A DNA stretch of 64,000 bases from Nonomuraea turcica. Lineage in GTDB: Bacteria; Actinomycetota; Actinomycetes; Streptosporangiales; Streptosporangiaceae. Under the pieces are notes generated by a model. The model was not told the DNA's origin. It worked only from the letters and a program-made list of their open reading frames with translations, and searched no databases. Positions 17,578 to 24,992 of this stretch are shown here, one piece after another (the first letter of the stretch is position 1; every line of letters starts with the position of its first letter). Position numbers and translations under genes: made by a program. The stretch is taken from positions 434,001 to 498,000 of the forward strand of contig NZ_JAUZQF010000003.1 of the NCBI RefSeq assembly GCF_030718205.1. Reading direction: 5' to 3'.

Positions 17578-17668
17578 GACTGTCCTCTCCTGGGTGCCGG
17601 GCTGTTCGGCCCGGCTGGGGGGTGCGACCCGAGGGGGCGCCGCTGACTCGGACCGGCCCCATCGCTGG

Positions 17669-17682
17669 TGTGACCGGTCACA
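17669..17682. promoter_or_regulatory. Perfect 14-bp palindrome, LacI-type operator
   Basis: TGTGACCGGTCACA is a perfect palindrome with the central CG and TGTGA arms of LacI-family operators. It lies about 90 bases upstream of the GH39-like gene and 28 bases from a second, similar box, centre to centre. Confidence 0.65.
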
Positions 17683-17696
17683 TGCATGAGCGTAAG

Positions 17697-17710
17697 TGTG
17701 AGCGGTCACA
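17697..17710. promoter_or_regulatory. Second LacI-type operator box
   Basis: TGTGAGCGGTCACA differs from the neighbouring perfect palindrome by one base. Two boxes 28 bases apart suggest cooperative binding by a LacI-type regulator that is not encoded next to this gene. Confidence 0.6.
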
Positions 17711-17844
17711 TGCTCCCCGGGGAAGGGGGCTTTGCGGGATCGTTACGCGCGGATTTCAGGAGTGCGACGGCAGCGGCGCGGCGGACTTGTGCGCGAGCAG
17801 GCGCGGACGGCCCAGGTCTGGGTTGGACGAGGGCCGGGTCGCGG

Positions 17845-18177
17845 TCAGCGGTGGTGCACGGATTCGACGGTGTGCAGGTGGGGGTCGAACTGGTCGGCGA
17901 TGGCGGCGGCCTCACGCATGTGCACCTGGGCGTCAGGGTTGCGGAGCATGGCGTGGAAGGCGTCCGCGGACTGCCACTGCGCGTAGTTGACCACGCGGGT
18001 GCCGTCGGTGCTGGCGTGGATGTTGGCGGCGACGAATCCGGGCAGATGCTGCATCACCTCCTCGGTGGCGCGCCCCAGCAGGTCGACCAGCTGCTGCTGA
18101 CGGTCCGCCTGGACGGTGAAGACGTTGATCAGTGTGGCGATCGGGGCACCGGCGGTGATGGTGGTCGTGGCGGGCAT
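17845..18177 (-). CDS. Antibiotic biosynthesis monooxygenase (ABM) family protein
   Basis: A 110-residue small protein of the dimeric ferredoxin-like ABM fold: ATLINVFTVQADRQQQLVDLL, then LPGFVAANIHASTDGTRVVNYAQWQSADAF. Such proteins act as cofactor-free monooxygenases on quinol-like aromatics or as detoxifying enzymes. It is divergent from a MarR gene with a 56-base spacer that carries repeated elements, so it is probably the MarR target. Confidence 0.85.
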   Translation of the reverse strand: MPATTTITAGAPIATLINVFTVQADRQQQLVDLLGRATEEVMQHLPGFVAANIHASTDGTRVVNYAQWQSADAFHAMLRNPDAQVHMREAAAIADQFDPHLHTVESVHHR

Positions 18178-18194
18178 GACGTCCTCCCTATGTC

Positions 18195-18230
18195 AGGTTC
18201 CTTACATGTCCGATTATGTGTAAGGTTCCT
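18195..18230. promoter_or_regulatory. Operator region between ABM and MarR genes
   Basis: The spacer has CCTTACA (18200-18206) and TGTAAGG (18219-18225) as inverted arms with a 12-base gap, and AGGTTCCT directly repeated at 18195-18202 and 18223-18230. This is a good candidate MarR binding site serving both divergent promoters. Confidence 0.6.
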
Positions 18231-18233
18231 GTC

Positions 18234-18662
18234 ATGAGTCAAGAGGACGTGAGCCGGCGCATCGGTTACCTGATCAAGCAGGTGGACCAGGCCTTCCGCC
18301 GCTCCTGCGAGGAACGCCTGCGGGAGCTGGGCCTGTCCATGTCCCAATACGCGGTGCTGCGGGCGCTGGCCGACGCCCCCGGGGCCCCGGCCGCCGAGCT
18401 CGCCCGCCGCACCTTCGTCACCCGTCAGTCGCTACGTGACGTGCTCAGCGGACTCACGGCCGCCGGGCTGGCCTCCGTCGCCGCCCGGCCGACCACAGGC
18501 CGCGCCCTGCCGATCACCCTCACCGCGGCCGGCCGGACCGTGCTCGATCAGGCCGACGCCATCGTGCTCGACGTAGAGGAACGCCTGATCACCGGATTTC
18601 CCTCCGGCGAGGTGCACAAGCTGGCCTCCCTGCTTACCGCCTGCGCCCACAACCTGGCGTGA
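18234..18662 (+). CDS. MarR family transcriptional regulator
   Basis: A 142-residue winged-helix protein: GLSMSQYAVLRALADAPG, AAELARRTFVTRQSLRDVLSGL, then the wing RPTTGRALPITLTAAGR. The ATG at 18234 is preferred over the upstream in-frame ATG at 18216 because the latter sits inside the inverted repeat of the operator. It probably represses itself and the divergent ABM monooxygenase gene. Confidence 0.88.
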   Translation: MSQEDVSRRIGYLIKQVDQAFRRSCEERLRELGLSMSQYAVLRALADAPGAPAAELARRTFVTRQSLRDVLSGLTAAGLASVAARPTTGRALPITLTAAGRTVLDQADAIVLDVEERLITGFPSGEVHKLASLLTACAHNLA

Positions 18663-18716
18663 CACTCGGCCCAGGGGATGGCGAGATGATCGTCCTTGCC
18701 GAAGGGAAGAGGTGAG

Positions 18717-20180
18717 TCAGTAGACGAAAGGCCAGCCCGCGGCGTCCCAGCCGATCTTATTGATGCCGAGCCGGGAGGAACCGTCGTCGGCGTACCAGTG
18801 GTAGAAGAGCACGTCTCCGTCGTTGTCGGGCAGGACGGCCTGGTGGCCAGGGCCGTGGATGCTTCCATGCCCGGCCAGGATCTGTGTGCCGCCGCCGGAG
18901 GTCATCGCCGTCCCGTTGCGGTCGACGTACGTGCCGGTGATCGACGTGGAACGGCCGACCATGATGCGGTAGCTGCTGGAGGCGCCGCGGCAGCACAGGT
19001 CGAAGGAGACCAGCAGGTAGTAGTAGCCGCCACGGCGGAAGATGAAGGGCGCCTCGATCGCGCCGCCGCCCCGGCCGGCGATGCTGCGGATGGTGGAGTC
19101 GATGCGTTTGCCGGTGGCGGGGTCGAGCTGGACCATTTTGATGCCGGACCAGAAGGACCCGAAGTTCAGCCACCAGCGGCCTTGATCGTCGATGACCAGG
19201 TTGGGGTCGATCGCGTTGAAGTTGTCCGAGGTGCGCGATTCGATCACCAGGCCCTGGTTGGTCCACGATCCGGACGCGCCGGTCGAGCTGGTGGCCAGGA
19301 AGATCGCCGAGTGGTTGGAGCCGAACGTGGAGGCCGAGTAGTACATGGAGTAGCGGCCGTTGACATAGGTGATGTCCGGCGCCCACAGCGTGTTGCCTCC
19401 ATCCGTGTACGGATGGGCCCACGGGACGCCGCCCGGGAACGCCGATCCGGCATTCCGCCAGGCCGTCCGGTCGGCCGAGGTCTTCAGCGGGATGCCGTCA
19501 CCGGTGTGAGCCAGCAGGTAGGTGCCGCCCGGGGTCTTGGTGACCTCGGGGTCGTGGACATTGACGTCGCCGGTGACGTACCCGGGATTCGGGTAGGCAG
19601 GCGGCGGTGTGGTGGAATCGCCTAGCTTGAGGAGTTGCCACTGCTGGTTGGCGCCGTTGAGGTCGGTGTACTGCGACAGGCGGCCGCCGTCGGCGGTGGA
19701 CCACTCCCACACCTCCAGGGCCTTGCCGCTGTTGCGATTGATCAGCTTGACGAACCCATTGTCGGTGTCGACGACGCGGAACTGCTGGTTGGTGCCATTG
19801 AGGTCGCTCCACTGGACGATGTTCGCGCCATCGGCGGTGGAGCGGTTGGAGACGTCGAGGACCTTGCCGCTGTGGCGCGAGCGCAGGCGATAGTAGCCGC
19901 CGCCGGAGTCGACGAACTGCCACTGCTGCCAGGCGCCGTCGTTGCGGGCCCACTGGACGATGGGGGCGCCATCGGAGGTGGCGCGGTTATAGACGTCCAT
20001 GGCCTTGCCGCTGTGCCGGTTGACCAGCACGTAGGAGGCGTTGGTGTCGATGGTCGCGGCGGTCGCCGGGGCTGCGGCCACGAGCGACTGGCACACCATG
20101 AGCAGCGTCGCGACGACCGCGATGGCAGTGTTTCTGAGGCGGCGGCCGGGTCCTAAGAGAGCGGCGGTGCGTCTCTTCAT
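18717..20180 (-). CDS. Secreted GH43 arabinanase with N-terminal ricin-type lectin domain
   Basis: A 487-residue protein. Signal peptide to about residue 42 (AAPATAA). A beta-trefoil CBM13 domain follows with three QxW repeats (AWQQWQF, TNQQFRV, ANQQWQL). After a Pro-rich linker (STTPPPAYPNPG) comes the GH43 five-bladed propeller: catalytic base D in NVHDPEVTKTP, pKa modulator D in NFNAIDPNLVIDD and acid E in GGGAIEAPFIFRR. Family knowledge points to endo-1,5-alpha-L-arabinanase activity on plant arabinan. A perfect 16-bp palindrome lies just upstream of the ATG. Confidence 0.88.
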   Translation of the reverse strand: MKRRTAALLGPGRRLRNTAIAVVATLLMVCQSLVAAAPATAATIDTNASYVLVNRHSGKAMDVYNRATSDGAPIVQWARNDGAWQQWQFVDSGGGYYRLRSRHSGKVLDVSNRSTADGANIVQWSDLNGTNQQFRVVDTDNGFVKLINRNSGKALEVWEWSTADGGRLSQYTDLNGANQQWQLLKLGDSTTPPPAYPNPGYVTGDVNVHDPEVTKTPGGTYLLAHTGDGIPLKTSADRTAWRNAGSAFPGGVPWAHPYTDGGNTLWAPDITYVNGRYSMYYSASTFGSNHSAIFLATSSTGASGSWTNQGLVIESRTSDNFNAIDPNLVIDDQGRWWLNFGSFWSGIKMVQLDPATGKRIDSTIRSIAGRGGGAIEAPFIFRRGGYYYLLVSFDLCCRGASSSYRIMVGRSTSITGTYVDRNGTAMTSGGGTQILAGHGSIHGPGHQAVLPDNDGDVLFYHWYADDGSSRLGINKIGWDAAGWPFVY

Positions 20181-20193
20181 GGAGCACTCCTTG

Positions 20194-20209
20194 ATGTTAG
20201 CGCTAACAT
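20194..20209. promoter_or_regulatory. Perfect 16-bp LacI-type operator upstream of GH43 gene
   Basis: ATGTTAGCGCTAACAT is a perfect palindrome with the central GCGC of LacI-family operators, 14 bases upstream of the GH43 start. At this place it would block transcription or early elongation. No LacI gene is adjacent, so control is in trans. Confidence 0.75.
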
Positions 20210-20258
20210 TCTTCCTGACAGGTGGCGCTGACAGCTGACTACGGAAGATGTGCGCTTA

Positions 20259-20274
20259 GTGTCAGCGCGAACAC
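20259..20274. promoter_or_regulatory. Second, imperfect LacI-type box upstream of GH43 gene
   Basis: GTGTCAGCGCGAACAC matches the neighbouring palindrome in the core with changes in both arms, 65 bases further upstream. It may be an auxiliary operator allowing looping. Confidence 0.5.
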
Positions 20275-20358
20275 CGCGGCCGGTCAAGGAGTTCCAGGGC
20301 TACCGCAAGCGTGCGCCGGCGCCTCTGCCAGGCTGGGCGCACGGATGGGTTGAAAGTT

Positions 20359-20727
20359 TCACGTCAGTGCGGCGGCGGCCCGTTGCCGGAGCGGAGTCTC
20401 ATGGGCGGGGTCGGTGCACAGCGTCACGGTCAGCCCGTCCCCGGCGGCGTCGGAAAGGACGGCCAGCAAGGTGTCGAACTGCTCGGGAGGCTCGGCGCTG
20501 AGCAGGTCCTCGGCGTGCTCCACGATCAGGGCGACCGCGCCGGCATCGCGCAGGCAGTCGGTGAGCGCGTCCCAATTGCGGCCGAAGTAGTCGGGGAAGC
20601 GCAGAGCCCGCGCCACCTCCTCGAAGAAGGCAGCGCGGGTCCGGCAGGCCCGCCCATCCACCACTGCCGGTGCTGGGCCGGTGGACACCGTCAGCCAGTG
20701 CGGCAGCGGACGTGCGGTGGAGGCCAT
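20359..20727 (-). CDS. Barstar-family ribonuclease inhibitor
   Basis: A 122-residue cytoplasmic protein. The signature segment FPDYFGRNWDALTDCLRD corresponds to the barstar helix that plugs the barnase active site; the two acidic residues equivalent to barstar D35 and D39 are kept. It starts 7 bases after the stop of the RNase gene, so the two are cotranscribed, and it should protect the producer from enzyme that fails to be exported. The ATG at 20727 is preferred, since the longer frame runs back through the RNase gene. Confidence 0.9.
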   Translation of the reverse strand: MASTARPLPHWLTVSTGPAPAVVDGRACRTRAAFFEEVARALRFPDYFGRNWDALTDCLRDAGAVALIVEHAEDLLSAEPPEQFDTLLAVLSDAAGDGLTVTLCTDPAHETPLRQRAAAALT

Positions 20728-20734
20728 GAGGTTC

Positions 20735-21148
20735 CTAGAGTCGGTAGAAGTCGGTGTAGTGGTTGGGCGAGAACCACGCCACGCCGGTGCTGCGGTTGAC
20801 GACGATCCGGTAGGCGTCACGCGCGGCACCCATCGACCGGGAGTACACGTCGTACTCATAGTAGGTGGCGCCGCTGGGGAGCTGGCCCTCGCGGTTGTAG
20901 AAGCGTCCGCCGGCGAAGTTGTACCTGCCGTCCGGCCACGAATACCAGTTTCTGGTGGTGGGGTAACCCTTGGAAGCCCAGATCGATTTGGCAGTGCGCG
21001 CGTCGGCGCACCGCGAGATGGTGCAGGAGCTGTAGACCGCGGCGTTGGCGGGGGTGATGCCGACCAGGCCGATGAGGGACGTGATGGCGGTGAGGACGAC
21101 GGTAAGCCTTACCGCCCAGGACGGTTGGGAGCGTCGCGGTGTGTGCAC
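20735..21148 (-). CDS. Secreted guanyl-specific ribonuclease, RNase Sa/barnase superfamily
   Basis: A 137-residue secreted RNase. The signal peptide ends about residue 37 (ITPANAA). The mature part matches the RNase Sa fold: FYNREGQLPSGATYYEYDV, with catalytic E98, then R114 in DAYRIVV and H130 in SPNHYTDFY, equivalent to Glu54, Arg69 and His85 of RNase Sa. Two cysteines near the mature N-terminus may form a disulfide. The GTG at 21148 is chosen because GAGGAGG lies 5 bases before it. The barstar gene follows directly. It may feed on RNA or act against competitors. Confidence 0.88.
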   Translation of the reverse strand: MHTPRRSQPSWAVRLTVVLTAITSLIGLVGITPANAAVYSSCTISRCADARTAKSIWASKGYPTTRNWYSWPDGRYNFAGGRFYNREGQLPSGATYYEYDVYSRSMGAARDAYRIVVNRSTGVAWFSPNHYTDFYRL

Positions 21149-21336
21149 GTAGCCTCCTCGTGGGTGCGACGGACACTGCAATGATCACCGTTTGTCGTGT
21201 CGAATAACGACAAAGACCGCAAAGGACTCATGAACACTTCGCGGACGCCTCACGCGAGCCCGGGCAGAGCTACACCGTCGCTCGATGGGTGGCCGGGAAC
21301 GGCGCGGACACCCTGACGGGGGGCCCGGTGGGCGGC

Positions 21337-22185
21337 TCACAGGTCGCGGCGCTGGAAGGCCACGGCCGCGAGCCCGAGTACGAGGGTCGCCCAGAGGGCG
21401 GTCCATGCGAGGTAGGTGCCGGTCAGCGGGGCCTCGCTCAGGAACGGCTGGCCTTCGAACGCGTCACTGAATTGGGCGAACAACGTCGGGTCCTGGAAGG
21501 CGTTCATGGCGCCGCGCCACAGCCCGTCTGTGGGCAGCAGGATCCGGGACACGGTGCCGACGTGGGCCACGCTCTCGTTGCCGAACCCCTTGCCGATGCC
21601 GCCGACCACGCCTGCGATCCAGGTGGCGCCGAACAGGCCGACCGCCACGACGCCCGACGCCATCGGTGAGGTGATGGTGGACAGCAGCAGGCCCAGGGTG
21701 AGCAGCACGGTCAGCTGGGCCGCGAGCAGGGCCAGGCCGGTCACCGGTCGCGGTGGCCAGTAGCCGACCGTCGCCCAGACGACGAGGCACTGGGCGAGCG
21801 CGGCCAGCACGACGAAGCCGCTGCCGAAGGCCACGAGCCCCAGCCACTTGCCCAGCAGCACCGCCGAGCGGCGGATCGGCCGGGCCAGGATCGCCAGCGC
21901 CGTCCCCGACTCGAGCTCGCCGGCCAGGGTGGGGCCGGCGAGGAACGCCGTGCCGAGCGTGGCGATCAGGCTGAGGCCGAACATCACGAGATTGAGCACG
22001 ATGGAGGCCGCCAGTTTGGCCTCCCCGCTGGTGAGCGTGCCGAACTCGGCGACGATGCGCGAGAACCCCCAGCCGCTGAGCGCCAGCAGCAGGATCGTGA
22101 GCCCCGCGAGCGCACGCAGCACGCGGCGCCGGGAGGCCTCCTTGACGGTGAGGGCGGCGACGGTGAGCACGGTCCTGGCGATCAT
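21337..22185 (-). CDS. ABC-2 type exporter permease
   Basis: A 282-residue membrane protein with about six hydrophobic segments, for example VLNLVMFGLSLIATLGTAFLAG and the preceding cytoplasmic segment VKEASRRRVLRALAG. The conserved ABC-2 coupling segment GPTLAGELESGTALAILARPIRRS is clear. It forms an exporter with the ATPase encoded directly upstream (4-base overlap). The exported substrate is unknown. Confidence 0.85.
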   Translation of the reverse strand: MIARTVLTVAALTVKEASRRRVLRALAGLTILLLALSGWGFSRIVAEFGTLTSGEAKLAASIVLNLVMFGLSLIATLGTAFLAGPTLAGELESGTALAILARPIRRSAVLLGKWLGLVAFGSGFVVLAALAQCLVVWATVGYWPPRPVTGLALLAAQLTVLLTLGLLLSTITSPMASGVVAVGLFGATWIAGVVGGIGKGFGNESVAHVGTVSRILLPTDGLWRGAMNAFQDPTLFAQFSDAFEGQPFLSEAPLTGTYLAWTALWATLVLGLAAVAFQRRDL

Positions 22186-23180
22186 CGCGGGTCTCCGCTC
22201 TGCCCGGCCCGGAGGATGTCCAGCAGCCGTTCTTCGAGGCTGATCCGTACGGGCTCGACGGCGTGCACGCGCACCCCGAGGCCGACCAGGTCGGCCACGA
22301 GCTCAGGCACGGTGGTGGTGTCCTGGTCGGCCGGCAGCGTGACGGTGAACGAGTCCCCCCTGCGGGTCAGCCCGCCGGCGGCGGCCAGTCGTGCCTCCGC
22401 CTCCGTGCTCACCCCGTCGAGCCGCAGCCGCAGCTCGCGCCGGCCGAGCAGCTCCGCCAGGGTGCCGGATGCGGCGACCTGGCCTTTGTCGAGGACCACG
22501 ACCCGGTCGCAGACCCGTTCCACCTCGCCGATGAGGTGCGAGTTGAGCAGGACGGAGACACCGCGGGCCTTGAGTGACAGCAGCAGGTCCCGTACGTCGG
22601 CCCGGCCGATCGGGTCCAGAGCGCTCGTCGGCTCGTCGAGGACGACGAGCTCCGGGCGGGCCACCAGCGCGACGGCCAGCCCGAGGCGCTGCTGCATGCC
22701 TTTGGAGAAGCCGCCCACCCGGTCGCCGGCGCGGTCGGCGAGAGCGACGGCGGCCAGGCACTCGCGCCGCTCCTCGGCCGGCACCGAGACACCCGCGAGC
22801 CGGACGTGCAGGGCCAGCACCTCGGCGGCGGTGAGCCACGGCTGATACCGGAAGAGCTCCGGCAGATAGCCGACGCGGGCCCGGGCGTGCGGGTCCGCCG
22901 CCGGCCGCCCGAGCAGCAGCACATCTCCCGCGTCAGGCCGCACCAGACCGAGCAGGATCTTGATGACGGTGGTCTTGCCGGCTCCGTTCGGGCCGAGCAG
23001 GCCCACCACTTCGCCGCGGCCGACGGTGAGGGACACGCCGTCGACCGCGGTCCGCCGCCGGTAGCGCTTGCGCAGGTCCGAGCACCACACCGCTGGTGCG
23101 GGGGGCAGCTCGGCGAGCCGCCGCTTCGCGGCGTCGGGGGAGAGAGCGCCGCCCTGCCGGGCGGTGGAGTCCGCGATCAT
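22182..23180 (-). CDS. ABC exporter ATP-binding protein
   Basis: A 332-residue ATPase: Walker A in LLGPNGAGKTTVIKILLG, signature GGFSKGMQQRLGLAVALV, Walker B and catalytic Glu in LVVLDEPTSALDP, H-loop in LLNSHL. It has the C-terminal extension usual for ABC-2 drug/lipid exporter ATPases. The ATG at 23180 is chosen because it overlaps the stop of the anti-sigma gene (ATGA) while the longer frame is a shadow of that gene. Part of a four-gene sigma/anti-sigma/ABC operon. Confidence 0.92.
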   Translation of the reverse strand: MIADSTARQGGALSPDAAKRRLAELPPAPAVWCSDLRKRYRRRTAVDGVSLTVGRGEVVGLLGPNGAGKTTVIKILLGLVRPDAGDVLLLGRPAADPHARARVGYLPELFRYQPWLTAAEVLALHVRLAGVSVPAEERRECLAAVALADRAGDRVGGFSKGMQQRLGLAVALVARPELVVLDEPTSALDPIGRADVRDLLLSLKARGVSVLLNSHLIGEVERVCDRVVVLDKGQVAASGTLAELLGRRELRLRLDGVSTEAEARLAAAGGLTRRGDSFTVTLPADQDTTTVPELVADLVGLGVRVHAVEPVRISLEERLLDILRAGQSGDPR

Positions 23181-24262
23181 CGGCCCCACCGCAGCTCGCG
23201 AGCCACCGACAGCACCTCGTCGGCGCTCAGCGAGCCGGCCACCGCCGTGACGGCACCGTCGTCCGTCCAGACCACGCCCGCCAGCGTGCCATCCCGCGAG
23301 GTGAGCACCGTGGCCGGCGCACCTCCGACGTCGCCGGCGGAGACCGTCAGTTTCTCGCCCGCCTGGAACAGGGGCAGCGTCGTCCCGTCGCCGGAGAAGC
23401 CGCGCAGCTGCGAGGCGACGTTCTCGGGCACAACCTGCAGGGACAACAGGTAGTCGGTGGCCGTCTTGAACGAGACGCCCGAGGAGTACACCGTGGGCGC
23501 GACCGCGCGCGCCACGATCAGGCCCGGCACGGGGCGGCCTTCCGACCAGGCCGCGGCGAGCCCTGGGCCGGCGACCAGCCGGAACCGGCTGCCGTCGAGA
23601 CCCGGGGGTGGCGGTGGCGCCGTCTTGCCGGCTGCCGCGGCGGTCCGAGCCGTCTTCTCGGCCGAGAAGGTGAACACCGCACTCACCCGGCCGCCGACGA
23701 GGTAGGTGGGTTGTCCCGTCACGCCGCGGGGCAGCTCGCTCACCCGCGGGACGGGAAGACCGGCGGCCTTCTCCGCGGCGGCGGCGTCGGCGACCTTGCG
23801 CACGTTGACCTTTTCGGTCACCTCGAGCGTGCCGAAGGCGGACAGGTCGGGAATTTGGACCAGGTCGGCCTTGGGGGCGGTGACCGGGACGATCTGCTCG
23901 GTCCGGAAGATCTGCAGCCAGTCGGCGGCGGCCGCGGCACTGACCCCCGTCAGGAGGGCGACGACGCCGACTATGGCGACCACTGGGCTGCGCAGCGCCG
24001 CACGCCATCGGCGGGCGGGGGCGGCCGGGGCCGTCCGCTGCTCCTCGGCGGCGACCGCGCGCGACAGGCGGCTCCATCCCCTGTCCACGTCCACGGCGAA
24101 CTCGACGCTCAGCGCCGCGCCGGCGACCTCCGCGTCCTGCTGGGCGGCCGCGAGCCCGGAAAGGCACACCGGGCAGCCGGTGACGTGCTCGCGGTCGGCG
24201 TCGGCGACGCCGGCCGGCTCGTCCAGGAGCCGGCGCAGCGTGCCGTCAGTCGGATGGCGCAT
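23177..24262 (-). CDS. Membrane-bound anti-sigma factor-like protein
   Basis: A 361-residue protein. The N-terminal 80 residues carry HVTGCPVC, the HxxxCxxC zinc motif of ZAS anti-sigma domains. One membrane segment follows (SPVVAIVGVVALLTGVSAA), then a large extracytoplasmic domain with a Pro-rich stretch, which may sense the signal. The preceding gene encodes the ECF sigma factor, overlapping it by 17 bases, a typical sigma/anti-sigma pair. Function from family and context. Confidence 0.85.
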   Translation of the reverse strand: MRHPTDGTLRRLLDEPAGVADADREHVTGCPVCLSGLAAAQQDAEVAGAALSVEFAVDVDRGWSRLSRAVAAEEQRTAPAAPARRWRAALRSPVVAIVGVVALLTGVSAAAAADWLQIFRTEQIVPVTAPKADLVQIPDLSAFGTLEVTEKVNVRKVADAAAAEKAAGLPVPRVSELPRGVTGQPTYLVGGRVSAVFTFSAEKTARTAAAAGKTAPPPPPGLDGSRFRLVAGPGLAAAWSEGRPVPGLIVARAVAPTVYSSGVSFKTATDYLLSLQVVPENVASQLRGFSGDGTTLPLFQAGEKLTVSAGDVGGAPATVLTSRDGTLAGVVWTDDGAVTAVAGSLSADEVLSVARELRWGR

Positions 24263-24773
24263 GACGATTCAACTCCTCGCGCAGGGCGGACTCGGCGCGT
24301 CGCACGGTGGTGCCCACGCTGCCGGGCGAAAGATCGAGAGCGGCGGCGACCTCGGCGTAGCTGAGGCCGCTGTGCCGCAGGACGAGGGCAATGGCCTGCT
24401 TGCGGGGGAGCCGCGCCAGCGCGGCGCGCACGCGGCGGCGCTCGTCGCGGGTCACGACCGCGTCGGCGACATCCGGGCAGGCGGCATCGCCGCCGCCGTC
24501 CGCGGCCTCTTCACGGGCGGCGCGGCGACGGCCGGAGCGGAGGTGGTTCAGCGCGGTGTGCGCCGCGGCGACGGACAACCATCCCCCTGCCTCCCCGGCC
24601 GGTACCGAGGAGCGCCCGAACGTCAGGAACACCTCCTGGGCCACGTCCTCGGCCTCGTCCCGGGAACCCAGCACCCGGGCGGCGACCGCGACGACCCGCG
24701 GATAGGCCGTGCGGAAGACCTGTTCGAGGTCGGCCCGGACGGCCCCTCGTCCCGGAGGACCCGACACCACCAC
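24246..24773 (-). CDS. ECF-type RNA polymerase sigma factor
   Basis: A 175-residue sigma factor with region 2 (VFRTAYPRVVAVAARVLGSRDEAEDVAQEVF) and region 4 (LPRKQAIALVLRHSGLSYAEVAAALDLSPGSV). The GTG at 24773 is chosen since GGGAGG lies five bases upstream (24777-24784 region) and it gives a normal ECF length; the frame is open further upstream but that part is not sigma-like. It would direct RNA polymerase to its own operon, which includes the ABC exporter, and to unknown targets. Confidence 0.88.
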   Translation of the reverse strand: MVVSGPPGRGAVRADLEQVFRTAYPRVVAVAARVLGSRDEAEDVAQEVFLTFGRSSVPAGEAGGWLSVAAAHTALNHLRSGRRRAAREEAADGGGDAACPDVADAVVTRDERRRVRAALARLPRKQAIALVLRHSGLSYAEVAAALDLSPGSVGTTVRRAESALREELNRHAPSD

Positions 24774-24992
24774 GCCGTCCTCCCGCTCGGCTCGCCCGGC
24801 CACCGCGACATGTCCTTCACCCGGCAGGGCTACCGGCAGTGCGGCGGCCGGCGCGCTCCCACCATGCCTGACAACGTCCACACCCGTAGAGCACCGCCGA
24901 CGCCCTCCATGTGACACCGGCCCGATCCACCTAGTTGGTCGCTTTGGCGGCCCCTTGCTGTATGCGGCGGTGAACCTGAACGCGCAGGCGCG

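Noticed and set aside
15571-17646. A 691-codon open frame opposite the GH39-like gene
   Set aside because: It is antisense to a gene with a clear signal peptide, catalytic motifs and binding modules; the translation is Gly/Arg/Val-rich low-complexity as expected of a GC-bias shadow.
14980-17709. Start of the GH39-like protein at 17709
   Set aside because: The extra 44 residues contain the operator region and no signal; the ATG at 17577 has a strong ribosome site and a normal signal peptide.
21149-21336. A coding remnant between the RNase and ABC-2 permease genes (plus frame reading EPGQSYTVARWVAGNGADTL)
   Set aside because: It looks protein-like for a short stretch but matches no family I can name and lacks a start; not enough for a feature.
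22182-24167. The 661-codon minus frame as one long ATPase fusion protein
   Set aside because: The part above 23180 is the out-of-frame shadow of the anti-sigma gene; the ATPase starts at the ATG overlapping the anti-sigma stop.
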